Part shown: positions 47,601-61,259 of the stretch, piece after piece
Numbering within the stretch: position 1 is the first letter of the stretch
Layout of the letters: each line of letters starts with the position of its first letter
Origin: Lithospermum erythrorhizon
Lineage: Eukaryota; Streptophyta; Magnoliopsida; Boraginales; Boraginaceae
Direction of reading: 5' to 3'
Assembly (NCBI GenBank): GCA_019722365.1
Contig: JADFUC010001641.1
Location: forward strand, 91,205-155,204
Length of the DNA: 64,000 nucleotides
Notes under the pieces: generated by a model
Seen by the model: only the letters and a program-made list of their open reading frames with translations
What the model was told of the DNA's origin: nothing
Databases searched by the model: none
Position numbers and translations under genes: made by a program

Positions 47601-50600
47601 CCAATGGAAAATCTGCGACTACATCATTTAGCTATATTTTGGCATGCAAATTCACAAGCTGAGGAAAAAAAGCTTTTTGTGATCTACGTTTCACATTGCC
47701 CGGCATGCTTTTCCTTTGTATATGGCTTGATATGGTTCGCTCTGTAATCACATTTAACATAAATTTTCATTGCCTACTAGTGTGGTTTGATGATGAATGA
47801 TTTAAATCGATCAGAATTCGATGATGCTGCGAATTTCCTCGGTATGCGACTGACTTGGTGTTATAGTCTTTAATCTATTTCGCATGTTCTCATTTGAATG
47901 ACCTGTTACATACAAAGGGCCAGCTCGTTCAGAGCAGCTGCATGGACAGGGTATGCTGGTATGCGTAAACTGGAAATCAGAGGAAAACTTATATTCTTGA
48001 AATCAGGCTCAGAGATCTCAAATAGTCTTTGAAGTCTTCATATCAATATCAGAGGACTGTTCTGTGGTGTCTGTGTGCCTGTCAGAAGAACCCCAGCTGG
48101 GCAATTCTTATTTTTTTGTGCGTAATCTGGTGTTGTGGTCACTTTCAGAGGCGCTCCTCGCATCTCGGCAATGTTCATGCCACGAAAACGCTTCCTCACA
48201 TGATACGGCTTGCTGCAATATTCGACCGATGCTACTTGAGCCGCAAAAAAAAAGGCAGAAACGCTGCGCAGGTAAAAAGAAATAGATATAACAATTCTTG
48301 AAGTTTTCACTGTATTCAATAAGAAGTGCCGATCTGAAATGATGCCAGACTAAAATATGTATATTTTGGTACTATCTTTCGCTGTGGAGAGGCAACTATG
48401 ATGGTAACATTTAACCGACAACAGTGAAACTGCATTCATCGCCAGGCCATCCCACGCAACAAGTGGATGGCATTAATCGACCATAACATACGCCAATATA
48501 TCGAAATATATGACCCGTGGTGATACGATACATGCGTAATTTATCGTGTAACTGCATGACAACGGTATATTATTTGGTCTGTGACTGCAGCCATCAGGAC
48601 ATCATCCGACAATTACAGAATTTGATTTTACATACAGCCGACTCGCCTCAACTGGTACATGCGATTTATACGTTTAATTAAGTGCGCGTTTAAACACTTT
48701 GAAATTCTCTGAAGTTGGTAAAAAATACGCCAAGTGATGATCCAAACATTGTGACTACTAGGATCCTCGATATATCTTTGAGAGGCGATATGAAGTGCAT
48801 ATATGCGCAATACGAGAATGTTATTCTAAAATCGGCAATTTCGTGTTGGAGCTTGCAGTAAGGTAATTAATAATGAGTTTTCTATTAGGCCAACTAGCCA
48901 GTGTCGACATTGAATGGGGCCAGCAAGGCCGGAATCAGGTCATTTTGGCTGCTAACAGCAGCATGAAGCCCCAGTCAGCGGTGTTGCGAGGTGTGTCAGC
49001 CAGTCTGGGCTGGTGTACAATGATAATGTTGATGTAGGCAATTGTTAATTACTGAGTGACGTATTTATAAAATACGATTATCCCGACATCTTTATTCGAT
49101 AGCAACGACAGATGCTCGACATGACGTCTGACAACTATCTTTCATTCACGGAGCGGCGCTGACCGTCCCAGCAGCGATGGTGGCAGGCTCTTTTAGCTGA
49201 TCAGCAATATTATTTTTAAGAATGCAACTGTAAATAAATTTTATGTATTTGAGGCAACACCGGTATTTGACTTTAAATGATTGCACTATCCGGTAATCCG
49301 CTGCTGAGTGAACAAACAAAGGTTAACAGCACTAGCAGCTGAACCGGTGAAGACTGCTGATGCAAATATTCACGTTTGTTTAAACTAAGCTTCGCTCGCC
49401 GTGGTGAGTTGTTAGCTATGAAAAAATCGGCTACAACAACAAAATGTAGTACAATTCAGTAACAATAATTAACAACTCCATTGACTATATGACAAAATGA
49501 ACTACTAGATAGACCGTGACTAAACAGATTTCCCGCTATTGGCCATGCAGCGTACCCGACCTGCGTGTTGTCTATTCCAGCACAATAGAACAACAAAGTA
49601 CGATGCATGGTCGACGGATGCGCGCGACAATATTTAGATCGCGTGCCGATGCGGATAAATCGATATATTATGTTATGAAATGCGGATGAACAAGTTCTAA
49701 TTTTGTATTGAGCCAGCCAACAGGTAATGACTATATTATTTATTTGTATAGGACCCTGAGCCACAATATTTATTATTTCAATCACTTATTTAATTTTTAA
49801 TACCGACTATTCATATATTTATTACTCGTTCATAAAACAAAAATTCAAATTAAACAAAAAGAAAAATTGTCGTGTAAACCCTGCGATAGCAACTGTTAGC
49901 TCGTCAATGATTTTAGCCAATAGGTGTGGTTTACACTACACCAATAAAATAAAAAATAACATTGCGCTAGCTACTATGATGCGATGAATGGCACATAACG
50001 AGAACACTGTAATTTCACACCGACATCGTTGCGGTGTGTTTAGCACCCGGTATTCGCTGTTTTCAACTGTTCAGTGAAAATACATTATACTCTAAAAAAT
50101 AGACAATATATTAGCAGTGAGATATAGCTACATAGAAGACTAGAATGCAGCGACTGCAGACTGCGGCGTGCCGCTGACTCACCTTGCTGCTGCGGCATGT
50201 TCTACGATACCAGTATTCAGCAATTTTGTTCCCGATTGAAACAGGCTTTATGAAGGTTATAACAATCATGAAGGTAATTAGACTATATTACCTAATATTG
50301 AAGTACGAAGAATCGCCGCGAAGTCGGCCGCTGCTGTTCATGGCAGCGCAAAATCTTTATTAACGAAATCTGCGTAATTAACGTAATGACTATTTTTCCC
50401 TCGTTAAATCGTCGTCGCGACTACTCGTTATTTACGCTGCTGCTTTTTAAAGCACTACTTTGCGATTCGTGCTTTCGCCCGGCATTTTTTCTTTTCTTTT
50501 TCTTTCGCTGACTCGCAACGGCTGGCGTCAAACATCGGCGTTTTGCGGCTGGCCGCCGCAAGCACGGAAGAGTATAGGCGGGAATTCTGAGCCTGGCAGT

Positions 50601-52239
50601 TTCAATGCGTTTGAGGCCAGGCAAATGCGTGGCGACCGTTTGCTGCTTGAAACTGCTATATGTATGGCTTAATATGTCAATATAATATAATAGCAGCTAT
50701 AACTGCTCTTATGCTTTATAGCATGACCCATGTTACTATATAACTCGTTAATAACGGCTCGCCTGCCGAGGCTGGCTGCGATATAATACGGTATGTCCTG
50801 TAACAAGATATAGCTTATCGTAAATAACCACAGAAAGTGGAACTTTGTCAGCAAACTTATTCGCTAGCCTGAGTGGTGCTATCTTCCCAATTTGAAGAGC
50901 GGAAACCGACTGACTGGCGCATCAGAATCATCGACGATAGAGGCGGAGATGTGGCGGCTCCAAAATGCGCATTCTCTTTTCGCTTCGCCTACGGTAGCGA
51001 AAATATCAGGATGCTACGCAAAAGCTATCTGATCCCAAAACAAAATACTGCCTAATGTAATTTCGAAAATGAGCACATTTAATAAAATCAAAAATAAAAA
51101 GCGCAAGCCCAGCCATTCATCAAACGCTGGCAGCGAAACGCGTCACCATCTTACTCGATAAACTAGTGATAACGGAATCGCCAATAGAACAAATCTTGAA
51201 TATCAACTAACTAAAATAAGTTTTCAAGGTATAAAGCTGACATTATGAAATTGGTTATACTAATTATATTGGGGTATCTTTGTGGGCCGCATGTGATGGT
51301 CGATTATCTTGAGGCCCATAGCATATTATAATGTGTTATCTTGTTATAATATGATGTATGTTATCTTGGAGACCAAGCATGTATAATGTGTTATCTTGGA
51401 CCACAGCAGTCCCATCGTCATCCCAGCACTTCATGACCAGCCAAAACACAAATATCACAGGCTCTTTAAGCTGCGAAAGCTGAATTGGCTTTGTGATAAA
51501 CACGTAACTGTCCAGCAGGCAACTGCATGGCAACAATACGAGTGACCAATTATGTCTTAGAAATTAGGCAGGGTACAGGAATGGCATTGAAGTCTCAGGC
51601 ACAGTTAATAATGAGATTTTTACATCTGCCTGTAAATGTGGTGCTGCAACAATGAAATGAGCGTGGCAGGTTGGTGAAATGAGGGAGGATTGTTTGGGGA
51701 ATAAGTGAGTCGTTTAAATAACTTGGAATTGTGTTTTGTTAATAAAAGATTTTGTGTGTTGTGTGAAATGCGTGTGGTATTAGCGACATATTTGTGGGTG
51801 GTCACTTGAAACAGCTTTATGATTCTCAATTGACAGTATGTGATTTTCTAACTCACTGAACTGGAAGAATTACAGTAAATCTGGCAGGGCCTCAGTTTGA
51901 AACACACAATGTCCCCGATATTTGTCATAAAATGATCACACCAGACCACATATTACATTCGTGTCCATCCATAATGACCAGAGGACCTACACGCAACACA
52001 TTAGAATACAATAACATAACAGCATGGTCCTCTCCCCTTTTGGAGACTATGCAAACAGTTCCTGCCAAACAAAGTAAAAAACTTCAAAAATAAAGAAAGG
52101 GCAGTGAACTTTATCGCTCCTTCGGCCGCTTGTCTAAAAACGCTGGCGGCAACAGCCGTCGCTTTGATCTTCATGAAGGTTATATGAGATGTGGAGTTAC
52201 ATGTGAACTATTATTGCTGGATGGCAAGTCTTTGAAGTG

Positions 52240-55200
52240 CACCATAATGATGAGGAATATCAGCCAGTAACAGGCAGCGGCGTTCAAGACAAGGCAGCTG
52301 GGCCCGTCCAGCTGGAATTTGTTACGAAGGGACTGCTTCCAGTTGATGTGTCAGGCCGAAAATGACGCTGAAAGGTCTCAATGATACGCAATTTGCACCC
52401 CCGCTGCGTGGCGTCATTTGGCCACTGGTGATCCTACCTAAAGCGTAATTATATGGAACCAAAGGTTACAAAACTAAGAATGATTTTTAAAATTTTCAAA
52501 TAAATGTATGTGAACAAGTCAAACCATCGTAAACAAACAAATCATCTTATCAAATAAGGTAGTATTACTTGTATGTAATACGTGGTGAAAGGCTGGGCAA
52601 TAATCTTTACGTGATGACAGGCTGGGCACATGGTTTTAAGTTGTCAGAAACATGCATGACCTGTTGCATTGTGGTCAATCTCACCAATTTCTTGTGTCAG
52701 AAATCTTTCAATGTGCTTTTAAGAAGGTTTTTCACTTATATTTTGAGAGTTTTAATCTTTACATAATGTCCATATATTTGTGTGAATCATTTGACAATGA
52801 CAACAATTACTTCAATTCAAGTTAGTCTTTTTTAGATGTTCAGCAACATCATGAACCATTGTACATTCGTTATTTTAATAAATACAATACGACGAAAATA
52901 AACACTCAAATATATGACCACTGGAGCCATCACCATCTCCATCACTGGCGTGATCTTCGTCACCTGGAAGGCAGCTTCGGGAGCCATTGCATGAATAAAT
53001 GGCTGCAAAGAGCACAAATCAGCCTATTAAGAGAATATTCACAACAAGCAATGCAAACACATTAGCCCTCGATTTTTAATGACGTCTGCCGTTACCGTAT
53101 TAATAAAAAGCGATGAAATGAATTATATTTTGCGTATATGTCGACTGGTAAATAATAATTAATATATAACTTTAGTGCGTTAAGTAGGAGCAGTAAGCAT
53201 AATAATATTGCGTTAGGCTGCTTAACGGTGAATTCAAATAAACAAAAATGTTAGAGATAACAAGCAAAAATTCGGCAGACGAAATGTTTGGTTTTCTATT
53301 ATTCCAGTGAAATCTGTTTAATGAATTTAAGTTAATCAGTATAATCGGCGATTGTTTCAAAACTCTGGCTGCTGAGACTGGTGAATCGGGCAACCCTCCA
53401 GAAAGGAAGGCCTGCTGACCAAGGCGGCAAATGAGGAGCTATTGGAGACAAGCAAGGCATACAGAAGTGCTGGCAATGAATAATGTAGGATAGATGCCCA
53501 TACTGCCATCCAAGACATGAAAATAATGTTACTAGCAACCTCATCACAAAAAAACAACTGCTAACTGTAAAGTATCTTGAAGCTGAAAAACAACTTATAA
53601 ACACAAACGAACAAGCTTTAAGAAACTTAAACTGATTTGGTCATGTTCGATTAACAATGAGACTCAGCTTTTGAATACGTCGAGCTTGTTAATTTTTACT
53701 GCAACTGCCACTTGCCATCCATTTTACATCGACAATTCAAAAAACAGCGGATTTGGGACGAAAGCACGGCAGACTAACAGCATGTTGAAGAAAGGCGCAT
53801 TGCTCAGGTAAACCAGCAACTGCCAAATGACTGCAGAGGGTCTCCACGGTTAAATCACCACCATAACTTTCAGGCATTACCGACCGACCCAGCGGCGCCA
53901 CAAAAGATGACAGGGCGTTCGTGAGGCCAGCGACTGTAACAGCCCGCTGCTGAGCTGTCGCGCGACTGAAGCAAGCGCAGCTGCTTCCCGCCACAGGCGG
54001 ACTCCGCTGCTCCCACTCTTGCCTGTTCACATCCGCTGGTCATACCCACATGCCCCACCGTGGGAATAAAAAGAATGTAACAACTTTGCGCATACACATG
54101 TTCTGACCCGACACAGTACTGGTACGATGGCAAACTTAATACTCCTAATAATAAATATAAACTACATCAATATTCTCAAACCACAACCACTGCCAAAGCA
54201 GAGGCAAAGCTGCTTATGGAAGATTTGTATGCACAGCATATCGCTTTGAGGATGACAACAGCTCTTGTAATAACAGTCGTGAAATTCACTTTTCGCTGAT
54301 AAGAACTGCTGGGCATTATTTTGCCAAACATAATGTACTCAATGAAACCATTCAACACAGAGTCCAGAAACAAAGGACTGATTAAATAAAAGATATCAAA
54401 CTTAAAATGCACAGTGAACATCTACCCTAAATAGAAATTATGTGGGCAAGGAAAACAATCTTATTTCGGCTCCCGTGCGTCTTCCTACTGTCCTTCGACT
54501 CATTAATTATGTCCAAATAAAATAAAAAGTAAATTTATGAGAATCTTTATCTAATATGGTTTGAAATATCGTCAAAACTGCTCCATTTGTTACAAGTATG
54601 ACTTGAAAGACTGAGTCATGAAAAAAGATTTCATGTAATCGAGAATGAGGAGATTTTCGATGACTTAGAACACGAAAACAGTGGAGTATTTAACCCTTCT
54701 GACTTATTACGAGGCAGTCAAAATTGATGTGAAAGAACACATCGTCTTGAGCAGAACTGCTCTTTGCATAAAATTTATTGATATATTTTTGTATTTTTGT
54801 GGAATTTTTGATATATTTTTCTTTTTACTATAGCCTCTCGACACAACCTTTTGCACAGATTTGTGTATATTTTGTGGCTGTGGCCTCCTCAAGCAATATA
54901 CAAATATCGATAGAGGCCCCAGCCAGGCATCGACATGGGCAATGCGAGAGTATAAAGCCGATGGGCAGCTGCGGGGGCGTTGGTGCGCAGTCTGCACCGC
55001 GACCACTGCAGCGTGCAATATAGGTGAGACAATGACAAGCAAACCAGCTATGATGCAACCACTGCTCGCAAAATTGGCATCAATGTTTACATATAGAGAC
55101 AAATGAACAGGCGTAAAATCGGCTGTAAATGAAATTTAATAAATGGTAAGGGTATATTTTCATAAGTCAGTAGTCGACCCACTCTGCACTCTTAGTTCCG

Positions 55201-55350
55201 CAGAAAGTGGGACCTACCGCTTGCCCAAGTACAGCTCGGGCACGGTGGCAGGCAGTAGTCAGCAAATTGCTTGGAGGGGTCCAGCAGACCTATAACCGCC
55301 ATGAAAGTTACGCCTATAAAATATGTGGTAAAATGTTGTGTCCCATAATG
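52240..55350 (-). pseudogene. corrupted inverted copy of the beta-expansin gene
   Basis: Exon 1 is recognisable at about 55,200-55,350 (AGCAAATTGCTTGGAGGGGT; GTTGTGTCCCATAATGAAGG). Part of exon 2 lies near 53,861-53,905 (CCATAACTTTCAGGCATT, GCGGCGCCAC). Exon 3 fragments lie near 52,925-52,980 (CCATCACCATCTCCATC, TCACCTGGAAGGCA). Exon 4 lies near 52,260-52,440. The intron 3 mirror at 52,461-52,586 is far better kept than any exon. Not translatable. Confidence 0.75.
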
Positions 55351-58300
55351 AAGGAGCATGTAACACCTTGGAGAGTGAGCAACTGTATCACCGACAAGTA
55401 ATAATTGGTACAGTGTGAGCAGAGGGGACACATCATTTACTGTGAAACTGCTGATGATTGCCCCACTGGGAGAAAAATGTTCGACTAGGATTCTAATTCA
55501 TCGAAAAAAATTGTCACTGACAGAGCCCAGATGTATAATGCAGTACGATAGGCATATTATATTAAAATATATTGACACGATAAGGCCACCATGGCAGAGT
55601 TTGCTAAAACTTGCGTGCTCCCAGAGGTATCATTTTATTAAGCATCCCAAGGGTCAGGAGTTAACTAGAGACCAGCTATGCTTTCGTAATTCCACATTTG
55701 GCCGGTTTTGGAGTATCGGTGGCTTTGGCGGAGTGTGCCAGTACGGCCATTTTAATAAATATATAAGTTCGCCTGCGAAAAATGTCGAAATAAAATGGAG
55801 GTAGTAATGGTGACAAATCGGTGGAAGAGGCTCGTTAGCGTATATCTGGTTTGAGAATGATACATCGCTTAAGTATCGTGCATCGACAATTAGCTTGACA
55901 TTTATACTGCGTGCATGTTGTGTTCAGTATGGTGAATGCATGGTCTGGCTGTTGCGATTAGATTCCTGGGGCTGCGCTGTACCATGCTATTCACTGTATT
56001 GACCAATTTATTCTTTCTTCATCGGATTTTACTGCGTCATATGACACCCCGATAACTAATTTGTGTACTCCTCAATTTTATTGTTGGATTTTGTCTAGAA
56101 TTTTGTTTCAATGATAGCGTGAAATTATCTTCGTTTTGTGTGGCACGATAACATCATTGACCCGATGATATGGTTTAAATGATTGACAGATTCTACATTC
56201 GATGTATTTCCTGATTAATTTTTAACTTTGGCTGGCTGTATTGAAAGTGTAAGCTTGAAAAGGCAAAAAGCAGTGGAAAGATATTTTATGTCAGAACCGT
56301 TATTATTATTATTATTGATGATGATTATTATTATTATGTAAGACTATTGATATTATTATTATAATAGACAAGCCGTTAAAATAACTTGCTCAGGTTGGTA
56401 GGAATGACCCATTTTTATTGTGTGATGACTGAAATATAATTTATATGAGATCTATAAAAAACCCCAAGTGCTACTTTTAAACAAACATTTAACGAAGCAT
56501 CACTGTGAGTCGATGATCATCCTGATGATCGAGACCGTCGATACTCGACAAATCGTGACCAGAAAAAAATTGGCAGACACACACAGGTACAGGAAGCGAT
56601 TTCAAATTAACGTAAAAACAACATCCAATATTTGAAAATGGAATTATGTGCTAGTATGCAAAAATGTTGAATTGATAAATGCTGAGCCCCGAACTTCAGT
56701 GGCCGGGCCTGCGGTCGATTGAATACGATTAGATCGCTGACATCTTTACGAAATGACATTCTTCTTTTCGCGATCACGGACGTTTGGTAATTACTTACGG
56801 AGTCGACAGTAATGGTAACATGACGAACATATTTTAATAATATTACAGCTGTTAACAAGCTGCACCCCTCTTTCCATATGTAATGAGTGCTGCTATGGTA
56901 GTACGGTGTTAAGCAAATCAGGCTTGACGCTCAGCCAATTTGAGTACCGGCTGGCTAGAGGCGATGCTCGTTAAAAAGATTCTGTATGTTGCCTTCAAAC
57001 AGGTGGATTTGCCTCAGATATGATGCTAACAGACTCAACGCTGCGGCTGGCAAGCGATCTGGGCCGTCTTCTACGTGAGAGCGACAGCCAGGTATATGGA
57101 GATGAAAAATATTGGATATCAATAAGGCTGCATATTCGATAGATATCACTCAAAAGCTCCTTGCTGTGATCTAACGAGTGAATATCGCAAAGCAATGGTG
57201 TTGAAATCTCGAGCATGCTCGTCCGAGGCTGGCGGCGGTTGGCAGATAACGGACCACATAAATTTCAAGTCTCGGTGTGGGCTCAGAGTGGGCGACAGCC
57301 ACTGTGTGGCGTCTTCCGGCGCTATATGCACGAGGCTGTCATGTCGTTGAGATCGTGAAGTCATTGGTAATGGTGTGGATGTAGTGTCAGATCAGGGCGA
57401 TATGTTACTTTCAGGACCGGAGCCAATGTGTTCAGGCCAGTATGCGGCGTTACCATAAGACTGAAACGATGGTATGATGAAGGCATTGGTCAACCAACAG
57501 GCGATATTGGTTGGCTGTGGGTTTGGCACAGTGACCCGGTTTATCTGCTATAGTGATTACTTCTGTAATAAGCAACAATGAATATCAATAATGTTGTCGC
57601 AAACATTAGGCCAATCTTGCCCGGTGAAATAATTAGCACAAGAAGGAGAAATTGATGTAAGGAGTCTTGAGCCGAACTTCATTATATTAAACTTTGAATA
57701 TTAGTGCTTCACTTCCACATGAGACATAGCTGGTCAGGCAATACGGTGAGTGCCCAGATCGACAGCAGCTGTGAAGATATAATGGACCAATAACTAAATA
57801 ATCGAGACAGTTCGTCTAAGCATTGGTCGGGCCATGTTAGTTAAGAATGGAGTTCATGAAATCAGCTGCCAGACACGGCAGTCGAAATTAATTGAGGAAA
57901 AAAGGGACCCACCTGTTCAAACTCGACTTGACAGCTGTGGCGTTGTTCTTGATTTTTAGAGGTGTTCTTGTTTTCTATGGGCGTTCTTCACCCGTCTTCT
58001 GGCAATGACGATTAATAATAGGCTTTTGGTAATGGGCTGAGTGGAAGTGACAAGATCGAGGCCATGGTATTTGGTTCTCTATTTAGTCTTAGTAAACTGA
58101 ATGGCATGTGCATCGGCTTTCGATAAACGCCAAGTAGAGAGGCTGAGAAAAAAATGAACAAAATACTTCAAAAAGCAGGCCGGGCCCAGCCGCAAGCCTC
58201 GGGGCGTGTTCGCTCTTCCTGCTCATTCTGCTTGTTTTTAGGTAATGTGGTACTCGGGTTGCAGGTAATAAGGAATCTGGCAAAATGAAAATGATGGCGA

Positions 58301-61259
58301 CAGTACAGAGAAAAGAGTGATATCCGGCGCAAATAGAGATACAGCTGTCGTATCAGAAAGCAGTATTCATTCGAACCGGTCAGTTCCAATCAGTAGATGT
58401 TATTTTTGTCATTTTATATTTAAATGATTGTTTAACATATCTTTCACCATTCAGAAGACTTAGGCTCTGAACATTCACTAATTCATTTCAGTTTTAGACT
58501 TCCTGCGGTAATTCTAGGTAATTTTACTATCATATTTGAGCAATGAAAATGGCTGTTGATAACATGTTATTATTTAACTGAACTGTGGCTTTCAACCTCC
58601 GATGAGCTGCATGTTCGATCGACACGCCTGCTAAGTGCTGAAAAGACTGCATCAATCGCGTATTATTTCGCGGTGGATGAGCATATTGCTCTGCGCATGC
58701 AACGAGGACCCTGCCGCCATTCGGCCTGCTCTTTCGTTGAATGAACCCATCTGTTTGAAGGACTCCTACTGTGCTGTTTCTTAAAGCTGCTGTATCGATA
58801 TATTCTTCGCGTTGTTGAGGCGATAATATTCTCGGTGTCAATGCCGGTCTTTGCTCTGGCCTCGGTCGGCAACGGCTTAACAGAAGGCTGCTGCTGCTTT
58901 TCGGCTGGCCGACTTGGCCGGCAGGCGTCTGAGAGACAGAACAGGACTTGCCTGTCCTAAGAAAATTTAGCCGATGTGGTGGCAATAAATTGAAGCTTGC
59001 GTAATAGAGCGACCGGGGTAGCGGACCGCGGGCGAAAAGAGCTGCAACAGGCCGACCCGCCCCAGTGTCAGACTGCTTGCCGTTCGTCCTTCGTTTAACG
59101 TGGAATGGTTTAAGCTGATACTGCGTTCAGGTAAGCCCGACGACTAGTTCTTTAGCGTCTACTAGACAAACATTGTGCCGTGCAACGACTGCAGATTGAC
59201 CTGTTTCCATGCTCTGCTGACTTTATTTAACAAGCGATGATGCGGTTTAGAGTTAAGCGATGCTGCGTTAATGCCGACGGCGGCCTGCTGACTGTTGCGT
59301 AGATGATAACGGTTTAATTTTAAGCGATGCTGCTGAAAAGTCAAGCGCCCGTGGTGCAAAAGAGGACCAATCGCTGGCCGTTCAGCGATTCCTGGTCATT
59401 GTAAGCAAAACTCAAAGCAGCAACAACGACTCTTATTGGTATTGAGGCCTGAGATTCTATCTCAAGCAGGACTGTTCGGCCACAATACGATCTGCGATGC
59501 CGTCTCGGACCCGTGGCTTTATAGAGGCAACAGATGACAGCTAAGTGTGGCATCAAGCGCAGTAGCTTCAGAAAAGCAGATAACAATCATGTCTGTATGT
59601 TAATTTGAAGAACTGTCATGGACAGCTACCCGTTATTGCTGTCAATGTCTTAATGAAAGGAAAAAACTCATGAACTGAAGCCTGAAGTCGTGAAAAAAAC
59701 AAGCGGCTGGGCATCTGTCATGGAAAGCAGTGAAGGTAACGAGGCGTAAACAGGCTGTAGCGTCTGCTGGGCTCGGTAGGCTCAGTGACAAAGGCTATTG
59801 ACCTCGAACTTGACAAGCACAGTGTCTTGGCTTGCTAAATTGAAACATGAAGCCCCATCGATTCTGCTGTCATTGAATGAATGGATTTAAATAATTCCAA
59901 TAGATTATCCAGTACTACTGCGAACCTATGCTTTTAAATGAGCCCCAAAAATGTCTCCCAGGCTAACAGCTTGCCTTACTCGCTAGTGACAGGCTGTCTT
60001 TAGTGCTGTCAGCAATAACCAACATATCGTGAATTGATAAGGTGAGGTATATTTTTAGATGTTCTTACTTATGCTGATATTGAAGGCCCCAGGAAATACA
60101 AAATGTGCCAATGACAAATGTTTGAACAAAATTGCCATTCATTTGACTGTGCGTCGTATCGTTTCAATCGATTAATACTAAGCAGGATTTGGCCTTTCGC
60201 GTCGCTGGTAGTTGCTGAAATGGAATGAAAGTTTGGATGGTTTGACTGCAGTGTAAACAGATTAGCGGTATGAATGGTGAAGGCATGGTAAAAGCTGGTT
60301 GGCGACTCGATATTTAGAAAGTGGTGGATGTAGATGAGCTCGGCTACGATCTGGTCCGTGCATATAAGGAAAGTCTCGTTTTTATGGTAGCTCTTCCGTG
60401 AGTGATGATATGGCTGCCGCTTCCTGAGTAGAGCGATGACCATGTTGCAGATTCTAGAACCCACTTAAGGCCATGCTAAAGTTTTTTTCAGCTGTCAAGC
60501 CAACTGCTTTTAGAGCATTATTCATATGACTAAACATATTGTGAATGCTATTCAGTATGAAGGTAAGTTTCAAAATAATCATATACGCATGCTGGTACTG
60601 TCTTGGATCCCTAGCCAAATTAAGCATTGCAGCTACATGTGTCATGATATAGTCTTTACTGTCGAGGCTGGTACGATGTTCAAATGGAAAGTATATATGT
60701 ATAACGTATAGAAAATACCAATGTCAGTATGGTTTTGAGCAGAACACACACTTGAAAATGACATGCAAAGCTGACTGCCCAGCTATGATCACCTTAAATA
60801 GTTCTGGCACAGGTGAGTGATACGATCATTCACCCGAGACTGCGGGCTGGTGGCTCGGCTGTTTAACTTTGGTGGTCAATGAAAATCGCACGTCAGCAAA
60901 ATGGTGAGCCAAGAAGCGTTTCGATGTCTAAAGCTACAGCTCACCGCTGTCGACGATAACTGGCGAATCGCATTGCTTATGGCGCTCAAGGCGTTCAAAC
61001 TGCGGCTTTCGGCCAGCTATTGTGCGTGAATGAGCGTGGCTCAGATACGAATAAGGCTGCGATCGTGGGCGAAAAAAGGCATGACCGATGATCTTAGTGT
61101 TTGATGAAAGAAGTGAAGAAGCCTGGCGTTGAACTCGACAAAAAATAATTGGTATGATGATTAGGAGCAACCAGTTTTGTAACTTTATAACTTGTATTAT
61201 TGAAGGAAAATCATGTAAATGCGGCCGCAGTATAAGCTATTGAGCGACTATAACAAAGT

